From NCBI GenBank assembly GCA_028866355.1, contig JAGWIH010000036.1, positions 1-11,860 on the forward strand: a stretch of 11,860 nt of DNA, written 5' to 3'. The stretch comes from Alphaproteobacteria bacterium. Its GTDB lineage: Bacteria > Pseudomonadota > Alphaproteobacteria > ATCC43930 > CGMCC-115725. Position numbers and translations under genes: made by a program. Each line of letters begins with the position of its first letter. Within the stretch, counting starts at the first letter, position 1. This document shows positions 6,258 through 11,860 of the stretch, piece after piece. The notes beneath the pieces were generated by a model that was given only the letters and a program-made list of their open reading frames with translations, did not search any database and was not told the origin of the DNA.

Positions 6258-8369
6258 CTATTCCGGTTGCACCACGCGCGCCGCCAAAGCGGCGGTGCGT
6301 TGCGCGGCACGTTCGATGTGATGCAATCGCCGGCCGAGAAACGCCAGCGCATGGCTGGCCGGCATCTCGGTCCAGCCACGCCGGCGCAGACGTGCCGGCG
6401 CCGGCAAGGCCTCGGGCTTGAGCGTCAGAAGGTCGAGCGTGCGGGTGCGCGTCGCATCGAGCGCGGTGCGCGCGTCGTCCGGCTTGATCTCGCGGCCGCG
6501 CGCCCGCAACAAGCCCTGCACCGACGCCAAATCAGACGCGAGCATATAGTTCGCGCCGAGCAGCGCGTTGAGGCTGGCGAGCTGACGCTGCCGCACGCCG
6601 GGCTCGCTCGACAGCCGTCGCGTCGTGGTGGCGATAATGGTGAAATTATCGAGCGCGCGCTTGCGCGCCAGCCGATAGCGTTGATCGACCGGCGCCGTCG
6701 ACAGCGCCTCGGCGGCAAAAACCCGGTCGGCATCGATCAGGCGACCGACGAGACGTGGCACGTCGCGCCATTCCCAGCTTGGCAGGAAATAGCTGAACGC
6801 CACCGACAGACCGGCGCCGATCAGGGTATCGACGATACGATCGGTGAGCAGGAATTCAGTCGGATCCAAGAGGTGAATCAGCACCAGCGCCATGACCGAA
6901 GCACCGAATGACGCGACGCGGTAATCGACCGTGGCATAAGCGTGCGCGATGCCGGCGGCGACGATGATCAGCACCAGCGACGCCGTCGGCGGCATGACCG
7001 GCACGAGCACGGCGGCCACGGCACACCCGATCAGCGTGCCGACGATCCGGTCGTTGCGGCGTTGACGCGTGACCGCGAAATTCGCGCGCATGATCAGCGC
7101 GATGGTGAGAAGGATCCAGCCGCCATGGACATAACGCGGCATCGCGACCGTCAGCACGTAGCCGGCCAACATCGCCAGGGTCAACCGGATGGCATAGCGC
7201 ATCACCGGCGACGTCGGCGTCAAATGCCCGCGCAACGTCGCGAACCGCGTGTCGGCCGTCTGAACGAAGGCGATCAAGTTGGCGTCGGGCAGGGCGGTTG
7301 CGCGATCGGCCCGGCCGGCAACGATATGCGCAAGCAGCTGGACATGGCGCACCGCAACCGCGATGGCGTCGCGCGTCGTCCGCAAGCTTGCGCGCACCTC
7401 GGTCGGCGGGGTGGCGGCGAATGCGGCATCGAGCGCCTTGAGCGCCGCGACGTGCCGGTCGCTCGGTACGACCGCGGTCGGCACCACGAGCGCGAGCGCC
7501 AATCCTTCCATGTCGTGCGCCAGATCGCGCGTCAGCGCCGCGAAACGGACCAACACGTCGCCGCTCGCCGTCTGCCGCAGCGTTTCCCAATCGGCGTCGC
7601 TCGCCAGGACTGCCTCGTAGACGTCGAGCAACGCCAGCATGCCGCCGATCCAGCGGCGCCGGTGCGGATTGGGCCGTCCGGCGAAGATCGCATTGCGTGC
7701 CGCTTGCAGCCGCTCCATCAACGCGCCATGCGCCTCGATGACGTCGTGCAACGCCGTCGGCATCGGCAGCGCCGGATCGTAGAGCTGCGCGCGGACATAG
7801 AGATACCGCGCAAACGCCAGCAACGCTTCGTTGAGGAACATGCGCCGGTTGCGGTCGTCGAACAAATGCGCGCCAATGAGCGCGAGCACCGCATAGCTGG
7901 CCGCGCCGGCGACGAACAGCGCACCGTGCCGCAGCACCTCCGCCGGGCTGCCGAGCGGCACGGCCATGCCGAGAACCAGCGACAGAACGCCGGCGATGCC
8001 GAACACCAGCGCCGTACGGCCATAGGCGGTTGCCAGCGCAAAGCCGGCGCTCATCACGGCGATCACCACCGCGAGCTCCCACACGGAACCGCCGGCGAAA
8101 CCGGCAAGCAGCGAGACCGCACCGGTCGCGATGATGGTCGCAACAAACACCGGCAGTTTGCCGGGCAACGGCCCCGGTTGATCGACGACGCTAACGCACA
8201 ACGCGCCGGTGCCGACCAACACGGCCGTGTCGAGCCCGAACGGAATGCCGGTGGCGATGCCGACGATCGCAAGGCAAATGGCGACAGCCAGACCGTTTTC
8301 GACGTGATGCCGGAAGAACAGGCGCGCGACGCGGCGGGGCAGAGCGCGAGAATCAGTTGGAGCGAGCAT
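6258..8369 (-). CDS. FUSC-family inner-membrane protein (YccS/fusaric-acid-resistance-like)
   Basis: A 703-residue protein with the two-halved layout of the FUSC/YccS family, which includes efflux proteins for aromatic acids and others of unknown role. Seen: an N-terminal transmembrane block (about 25-170) with the DQPGPLPGK loop (63-71); a mainly helical cytosolic region (about 175-385); a second transmembrane block (about 390-530) holding the FUSC signature ANFAVTRQRRNDRIVGTLIG (429-448) and a second copy of its end (RIVDTLIG, 511-518); and a cytosolic tail. Two starts are possible: ATG at 8369 (chosen, MLAPTDSRAL) or GTG at 8420, adding a 17-residue Cys/Trp-rich segment unlike the family. 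Neither has a good ribosome-binding site. It converges on the HpnL-like gene with four bases between stops and is divergent from rplM. Substrate unknown. No membrane-fusion partner is adjacent, unlike tripartite AaeAB-type pumps. Confidence 0.88.
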   Translation of the reverse strand: MLAPTDSRALPRRVARLFFRHHVENGLAVAICLAIVGIATGIPFGLDTAVLVGTGALCVSVVDQPGPLPGKLPVFVATIIATGAVSLLAGFAGGSVWELAVVIAVMSAGFALATAYGRTALVFGIAGVLSLVLGMAVPLGSPAEVLRHGALFVAGAASYAVLALIGAHLFDDRNRRMFLNEALLAFARYLYVRAQLYDPALPMPTALHDVIEAHGALMERLQAARNAIFAGRPNPHRRRWIGGMLALLDVYEAVLASDADWETLRQTASGDVLVRFAALTRDLAHDMEGLALALVVPTAVVPSDRHVAALKALDAAFAATPPTEVRASLRTTRDAIAVAVRHVQLLAHIVAGRADRATALPDANLIAFVQTADTRFATLRGHLTPTSPVMRYAIRLTLAMLAGYVLTVAMPRYVHGGWILLTIALIMRANFAVTRQRRNDRIVGTLIGCAVAAVLVPVMPPTASLVLIIVAAGIAHAYATVDYRVASFGASVMALVLIHLLDPTEFLLTDRIVDTLIGAGLSVAFSYFLPSWEWRDVPRLVGRLIDADRVFAAEALSTAPVDQRYRLARKRALDNFTIIATTTRRLSSEPGVRQRQLASLNALLGANYMLASDLASVQGLLRARGREIKPDDARTALDATRTRTLDLLTLKPEALPAPARLRRRGWTEMPASHALAFLGRRLHHIERAAQRTAALAARVVQPE

Positions 8370-8443
8370 GGACGGCCAGAGTGGGCGAGAAGACGGTCGC
8401 TGCCAACAGCCGCAGGTCACCCGCTGGAATCTGCATCAGGTGA

Positions 8444-8457
8444 GGTATTATGATACC
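8444..8457. promoter_or_regulatory. Inverted repeat GGTAT-TATG-ATACC between FUSC gene and rplM
   Basis: Perfect five-base arms around a four-base centre, in the divergent region. It overlaps a -10-like CATAAT on the minus strand (plus 8447-8452) that would drive the FUSC gene. It also lies 13 bases upstream of the rplM -35. A dimeric regulator bound here would most directly control the FUSC gene. I cannot name the regulator. Confidence 0.35.
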
Positions 8458-8469
8458 CGCTCTTAAAGC

Positions 8470-8498
8470 TTGACCCCGTGCGGCCGCTTCCCTAGGGT
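8470..8498 (+). promoter_or_regulatory. Promoter of the rplM-rpsI operon
   Basis: TTGACC (8470-8475, preceded by C as in many alphaproteobacterial promoters) and TAGGGT (8493-8498) are separated by exactly 17 bases. The expected transcript start, near 8505, leaves a leader of about 20 bases containing GAGGA (8511-8515), nine bases before the rplM ATG. Position and spacing are right for a strong vegetative promoter. Confidence 0.65.
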
Positions 8499-8524
8499 GC
8501 GCGCCTTCGCGAGGACAGAACCCC

Positions 8525-8992
8525 ATGCAAGCCGGCCAAACCGTATCGCTCAAGCCCAGGGAACTCGACAAGAAGTGGCTGCTCATCGACGCCGATGGGC
8601 TGGTGCTCGGCCGGCTCGCGTCGCTGATTGCGCTGCGGCTCAAAGGCAAGCACAAGGCAAGCTACACGCCGCATATGGATTGCGGCGATAACGTCATCGT
8701 CATCAACGCCGAGAAAGTCGCGTTGACCGGCAATAAAGGCAAGCAGAGCCTCAACCGGCATTACACCGGATATCCCGGCGGCTTGAAGGAACTCACCAAG
8801 GGTTCGATCCTCACCGGTGCACATCCCGAGCGCGTCATCGTCAAGGCGGTGGAGCGGATGATGCCGCGCGGTCCGCTCGGCCGGAAAATGATGGGCCATC
8901 TGTTCGCCTATAAGGGCGCGGACCATCCGCACGAAGCGCAGCAACCGAAGAAGCTCGACATCGCCGCGATGAACCGGAAGAACAAGAGGTAA
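8525..8992 (+). CDS. rplM: 50S ribosomal protein L13
   Basis: A 155-residue L13 of the large ribosomal subunit, which binds 23S rRNA early in assembly. Diagnostic stretches: KKWLLIDADGLVLGRLAS (16-33), GKHKASYTPHMDCGDNVIV (44-62), HYTGYPGGLKE (79-89) and VERMMPRGPLGRKMMGHL (109-126), ending in the HPHEAQQP motif. Length is normal for Alphaproteobacteria. A good Shine-Dalgarno (GAGGA) lies nine bases before the ATG. First gene of the rplM-rpsI operon, with only two bases between its stop and the rpsI start. Confidence 0.98.
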   Translation: MQAGQTVSLKPRELDKKWLLIDADGLVLGRLASLIALRLKGKHKASYTPHMDCGDNVIVINAEKVALTGNKGKQSLNRHYTGYPGGLKELTKGSILTGAHPERVIVKAVERMMPRGPLGRKMMGHLFAYKGADHPHEAQQPKKLDIAAMNRKNKR

Positions 8993-8994
8993 GC

Positions 8995-9483
8995 ATGGCC
9001 GACTTGCAGCAATCCTTGCGCGAGGCGCAGGGCGCCCAGCTCCTCAAGACCGCCACGCCGGCGCCCGCCACCGAGGCCAAGCCGCGCCTCGACGCGCAAG
9101 GTCGCGCGTATGCCACCGGCAAGCGCAAGAATGCCGTCGCGCGCGTCTGGCTCAAGCCGGGCAAGGGCACGATCAACGTCAACGGCAAGGACAGCCAAAT
9201 CTATTTCGCGCGGCCGGTGCTGCGCATGCTGTTGAACCAGCCGTTCGCCGTCTGCCAGCGCACCGGCCAGTACGACATCGTCTGCACCGTCACCGGCGGC
9301 GGCCTTTCGGGCCAGGCCGGCGCGGTCCGCCACGGCATCAGCAAAGCGCTCACCTATTTCGAGCCGGGGCTGCGCGGCGTGCTGAAGGCCGGCGGCTTCC
9401 TGACGCGCGACAGCCGCGTCGTCGAGCGTAAAAAGTACGGCCGCGCCAAGGCCCGACGCCGCTTCCAGTATTCGAAGCGCTGA
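8995..9483 (+). CDS. rpsI: 30S ribosomal protein S9
   Basis: A 162-residue S9 of the small subunit; the C-terminal arm reaches toward the P-site tRNA. The core starts at ATGKRKNAVARVWLKPG (about 40-56) and includes GQAGAVRHGISKAL (about 106-119), then the basic tail KKYGRAKARRRFQYSKR with the universal C-terminal SKR. The first 35 or so residues form an Ala/Pro-rich extension of the kind common in Alphaproteobacteria. The ribosome-binding site AAGAGG lies in the last codons of rplM, consistent with coupled translation. An intrinsic terminator follows 25 bases after the stop. Confidence 0.98.
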   Translation: MADLQQSLREAQGAQLLKTATPAPATEAKPRLDAQGRAYATGKRKNAVARVWLKPGKGTINVNGKDSQIYFARPVLRMLLNQPFAVCQRTGQYDIVCTVTGGGLSGQAGAVRHGISKALTYFEPGLRGVLKAGGFLTRDSRVVERKKYGRAKARRRFQYSKR

Positions 9484-9508
9484 GTTCCGCACGCGATTCA
9501 CGCATGCA

Positions 9509-9541
9509 GGGCATCGGCGCAAGCCGGTGCCCTTTTCTTTT
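9509..9541 (+). terminator. Intrinsic terminator of the rplM-rpsI operon
   Basis: GGGCATCGGC (9509-9518) and GCCGGTGCCC (9523-9532) form a ten-base stem with a single T-G wobble and a GCAA (GNRA) tetraloop, followed directly by TTTTCTTTT (9533-9541). It is the best rho-independent terminator in the window. Confidence 0.92.
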
Positions 9542-9571
9542 GTGCGCGATTATGGTGTGAAAGGACTGCTG

Positions 9572-10540
9572 ATGACTGCGAAGGTCTTCATCGATGGCGA
9601 GGCCGGCACGACCGGCCTGCAGATTCACCGCCGGCTCAAGGCGCGGCGCGATCTCGATCTGCTGTCGATCGATCCGGCGCGGCGCAAGGATACGAACGCG
9701 CGCCGCGACCTGCTCAACGGCGCCGACCTGGTGGTCTTGTGCCTGCCGGACGACGCAGCACGCGAAGCCGTCGGCCTGATCGAAAGCAATTCGGTGCGCG
9801 TCATCGATGCCTCGACGGCGCATCGGACGGAGCGCGGTTGGACCTACGGCTTTCCAGAAATGTCCGAGAAGCAGCGCGGCGCCATCGCGAATTCGCGGCG
9901 GGTCGCCAATCCCGGCTGCTATGCGACGGGATTCGTCGCCTTGGTGCGGCCGCTGGTCGAAGCCAAGCTGTTGCCGGCGAGCTGGCCGGTCACGGTCAAC
10001 GCCGTGTCCGGCTATTCGGGCGGCGGCCGGAGCATGATCACCGAGTTCGAGGATACGTCCGCGCCCAACTATACAAAGGTGCCGTACCGCCTTTATGCGC
10101 TCGGTCTTGCGCATAAGCATGTGCCGGAGATGCAGGCGCACACCGGTCTGACGCATCGCCCGTTGTTCGCGCCGGCGGTCGGCCGTTACGCGCAGGGCAT
10201 GATCGTCGAGGTGCCGTTGCAGCTCGACGCGTTGCCGACGACGCCCAAGCTGGAAGATCTGCATGCGGCGCTTGCGCGCGCGTATAAGGGGGAGGCCTTC
10301 GTCCAGGTGGCGTCGCTCGACGAAGCCGCCGCGCTCAAGACGCTTGAGCCCGAGGCGTTGAACGGCACCAATCGAATGACGCTCTATGTGTTCGGCTCCG
10401 AAACGGCGCGTCAGGCGCGGCTGGTGGCGCTGCTCGACAATCTGGGGAAGGGCGCAGCCGGTGCCGCCGTGCAAAACCTCAACCTGATGCTGGGCCTGCC
10501 GGAAGCGGCCGGCCTCGCGCGGGAGAAATTGTCGCCTTAA
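9572..10540 (+). CDS. argC: N-acetyl-gamma-glutamyl-phosphate reductase, type 2
   Basis: Third enzyme of arginine synthesis: NADPH-dependent reduction of N-acetylglutamyl 5-phosphate to the semialdehyde, in the cytosol. The 322-residue length and FIDGEAGTTGLQIHRRL start (6-22) match the shorter type 2 family; GEAGTTG is its nucleotide-binding loop. The catalytic cysteine is C116 in VANPGCYATG, and the HKHVPEM segment (181-187) holds the probable catalytic histidine. SGYSGGG (146-152) is the usual substrate-site loop. I chose the ATG at 9572 because AAGGA lies just upstream (about 9560-9564). A GTG further upstream, at 9527, is inside the terminator stem and is rejected. Only about 30 bases separate the terminator from this start, so a promoter would have to overlap the rpsI end or transcription would have to read through. 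Confidence 0.96.
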   Translation: MTAKVFIDGEAGTTGLQIHRRLKARRDLDLLSIDPARRKDTNARRDLLNGADLVVLCLPDDAAREAVGLIESNSVRVIDASTAHRTERGWTYGFPEMSEKQRGAIANSRRVANPGCYATGFVALVRPLVEAKLLPASWPVTVNAVSGYSGGGRSMITEFEDTSAPNYTKVPYRLYALGLAHKHVPEMQAHTGLTHRPLFAPAVGRYAQGMIVEVPLQLDALPTTPKLEDLHAALARAYKGEAFVQVASLDEAAALKTLEPEALNGTNRMTLYVFGSETARQARLVALLDNLGKGAAGAAVQNLNLMLGLPEAAGLAREKLSP

Positions 10541-10559
10541 ACCGTTCGCTTGAGGGTTT

Positions 10560-10970
10560 ATGTTCGCGCACGCGCTGATCGTTTCGCCACTTTATGTGGG
10601 CCTTTGCGCGCTCATCTTTGTCGTCCTGAGCGCACGGGTGATCGGCGGGCGCGGGCGGCGGCGGGTCAATCTCGGCCATGGCGGGCACGCCGATCTCGAA
10701 ACCGCCATCCGCGTTCACGGCAACTTCGCCGAATACGTGCCGTTCGCGCTACTGGTGATCGTGCTGATCGAGGCGGCCGGGTTCAGCCGCTATTGGGTCC
10801 ATGCCCTCGGCATCGCTCTCATCATCGGGCGCCTGGCGCACGCCTATGGCTTGCGCGCCACCAGACAGCCATCGCGCGCCCGTATCGTTGGCGTGACACT
10901 GACCTTCGCGGTGTTGGTGATTGGCGGCTTGTTGCTGATCGGGTGCTTCGTCCGCAATCGCGCGTTCTAG
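10560..10970 (+). CDS. MAPEG-family small membrane protein (YecN-like)
   Basis: A 136-residue protein of the MAPEG family (membrane-associated eicosanoid and glutathione metabolism), whose characterised members are glutathione-dependent transferases or peroxidases; most bacterial ones are uncharacterised. Four hydrophobic segments are visible. The family motif is seen in AIRVHGNFAEYVPFALL (about 49-65), with the conserved Arg, Asn and Glu, followed by later Arg residues (GRLAHAYGLRAT). It starts 19 bases after argC stops, with GAGGG only three bases before the ATG, which is tight. It may be cotranscribed with argC, without an obvious functional link. Its TAG stop overlaps the phaC stop on the other strand. 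Confidence 0.88.
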   Translation: MFAHALIVSPLYVGLCALIFVVLSARVIGGRGRRRVNLGHGGHADLETAIRVHGNFAEYVPFALLVIVLIEAAGFSRYWVHALGIALIIGRLAHAYGLRATRQPSRARIVGVTLTFAVLVIGGLLLIGCFVRNRAF

Positions 10971-11860
10971 CTTCCCGACCGCACCATCACATAAGTACCC
11001 GGCGCGTCGGCCAGCGGCTTGAGTTTCTTGTCGCCCGGAACACGCGCGTCGACTTCGCCGCCGGCGAATTGCTTGACCCATTCCTCCCAGCGCGACCACC
11101 ACGAGCCGTCGTGAAACTGGGCGTCCTTGAGCCAGGCTTCCGGATCCTTGGGAAATTTGTCGTTGGTCCAATGGCCATACTTCGATTTGCCCGGCGGATT
11201 GACCACACCGGCGATATGGCCCGACGCCGCCAGCACGAATGTCACCGGGCCGGCGTAGAGCTGTGTCGCGACGTAGGTCGAACGCCAGGGCGCGATGTGA
11301 TCTTCGCGCGTCGAGAGAATGAAGGTCGGCGTCTTGATCTTGCGCAAATCGATCGGTACACCCGCGAGCGTGATGCCGCCCGGCCGCGACAACCGGTTCT
11401 CCTGGTACATGTTGCGCAGATAGAAGCTGTGCATCGCCGCCGGCATGCGCGTTGAATCGCTGTTCCAATAGAGCAGATCGAACGGGAAGGGCTCCTTGCC
11501 GAGCAGATAATTGTTCACCACGAACGACCAGATCAGATCGTTGGCGCGCAGCATGTTGAACGTGGTCGCCATGTCGGCGCCTTCGAGATAGCCGCGCTTG
11601 CTCATGCGCTCCTCGAGCGACTTGAGCTGTTCTTCGTCGATGAACACCGACAGCTCGCCGGCTTCCTTGAAATCGACCAGCGACGCGAAGAAGGTCGCCG
11701 ACTTGATCCGGCCGTCGTCTTTGGCCGCGAGATACGCGAGCAGCGCTGCGACCAAAGTCCCGCCGAGGCAGTAACCGATGATGTTGATCTGCTTCTCGCC
11801 GGTCGCCTGCTCGATCGCATCGAGCGCCGCAAGCGGCCCGTCGCGCAGGTAATCGTCGAA
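10967..11860 (-). CDS. phaC: Class I polyhydroxyalkanoate synthase, C-terminal half
   Basis: Polymerises (R)-3-hydroxyacyl-CoA into PHA on storage granules. The minus-strand frame is open from the right edge and gives 297 C-terminal residues of an expected roughly 590-600. The alpha/beta-hydrolase catalytic residues are all present: the nucleophile Cys in the lipase-like box GYCLGGT (codon 11768-11770), Asp in TREDHIAPW, and His in ASGHIAGVVNPP. The NPPGKSKYGHWTN and DGSWWSRWEEW stretches are typical of class I synthases. An apparent in-frame start at 11755 (TTG) is internal, since the coding sequence with the nucleophile lies upstream of it. The stop lies within a CTAG shared with the convergent MAPEG gene. 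Upstream partners (phaR, phaA/B) are not visible. Confidence 0.95.
   Translation of the reverse strand, partial: FDDYLRDGPLAALDAIEQATGEKQINIIGYCLGGTLVAALLAYLAAKDDGRIKSATFFASLVDFKEAGELSVFIDEEQLKSLEERMSKRGYLEGADMATTFNMLRANDLIWSFVVNNYLLGKEPFPFDLLYWNSDSTRMPAAMHSFYLRNMYQENRLSRPGGITLAGVPIDLRKIKTPTFILSTREDHIAPWRSTYVATQLYAGPVTFVLAASGHIAGVVNPPGKSKYGHWTNDKFPKDPEAWLKDAQFHDGSWWSRWEEWVKQFAGGEVDARVPGDKKLKPLADAPGTYVMVRSGS

Noticed and set aside
8370..8420. GTG at 8420 as start of the FUSC gene
   Set aside because: It adds a Cys/Trp/Pro-rich stretch unlike a FUSC N-terminus and has no good ribosome-binding site. Kept as an alternative because the ATG at 8369 also lacks one.
6942..8453. Long plus-strand open frame (503 codons) opposite the FUSC gene
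   Set aside because: Charged, low-complexity antisense product with no hydrophobic or domain structure; the minus strand is a clear FUSC protein.
9527..9571. GTG at 9527 as an extended argC start
   Set aside because: It lies within the 3' arm of the rpsI terminator, and the extra residues do not belong to ArgC. The ATG at 9572 has a proper ribosome-binding site and gives the family N-terminus.
1..11860. CRISPR array, tRNA, insertion sequence or phage attachment site
   Set aside because: No regularly spaced direct repeats, no cloverleaf-like sequence, no transposase or integrase frame and no long terminal inverted repeats were seen on either strand.

Overview
The window is GC-rich, tightly packed bacterial chromosome that looks alphaproteobacterial, most likely Hyphomicrobiales (Rhizobiales) or a close relative. 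The signs are the run rplM-rpsI-argC (an order I recall from that group), an S9 with an N-terminal extension, a class I PHA synthase, a Cox11/CtaG-type copper chaperone and an HpnL-like protein of the kind found in hopanoid producers. Species cannot be named from sequence alone. I see no tRNA, rRNA, CRISPR array, insertion sequence or other sign of recent transfer, and no gap longer than about 210 bases.

Left block (1-2280, all minus strand): an MFS transporter of the aromatic acid:H+ symporter type whose last residues run off the left edge, a 125-residue four-helix membrane protein of unknown function, and a 108-residue secreted Asn/Gly/Ser-rich protein. The secreted protein has a plausible promoter sitting in an inverted repeat and a terminator-like hairpin behind it.

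Central block (2490-6253, plus strand) is the most unusual part. It encodes a Cox11-type copper chaperone fused in frame to a class I cytochrome c domain, then a cytosolic or membrane-associated protein made of two tandem ferritin-like di-iron domains with identical ligand spacing, then an HpnL/LPG-synthase-TM-like membrane protein whose ATG overlaps the stop of the di-iron gene. The last two are almost certainly translationally coupled. A role in lipid (perhaps hopanoid) oxidation or transport is a reasonable but unproven inference. The fusion gene 102 bases upstream may or may not share the transcript.

Right block: a FUSC-family inner-membrane protein (minus strand) converges on the HpnL-like gene with four bases between the stop codons. 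It is divergent from the ribosomal operon rplM-rpsI, which has a good promoter and ends in a strong intrinsic terminator. argC (type 2 N-acetyl-gamma-glutamyl-phosphate reductase) and a small MAPEG-family membrane protein follow. A class I PHA synthase (phaC, C-terminal half only) enters from the right on the minus strand, and its stop codon shares the palindrome CTAG with the stop of the MAPEG gene.

In physiological terms the block mixes housekeeping (ribosome, arginine synthesis, PHA storage) with envelope and respiratory accessory functions. The central three genes are the best candidate for an undescribed system.
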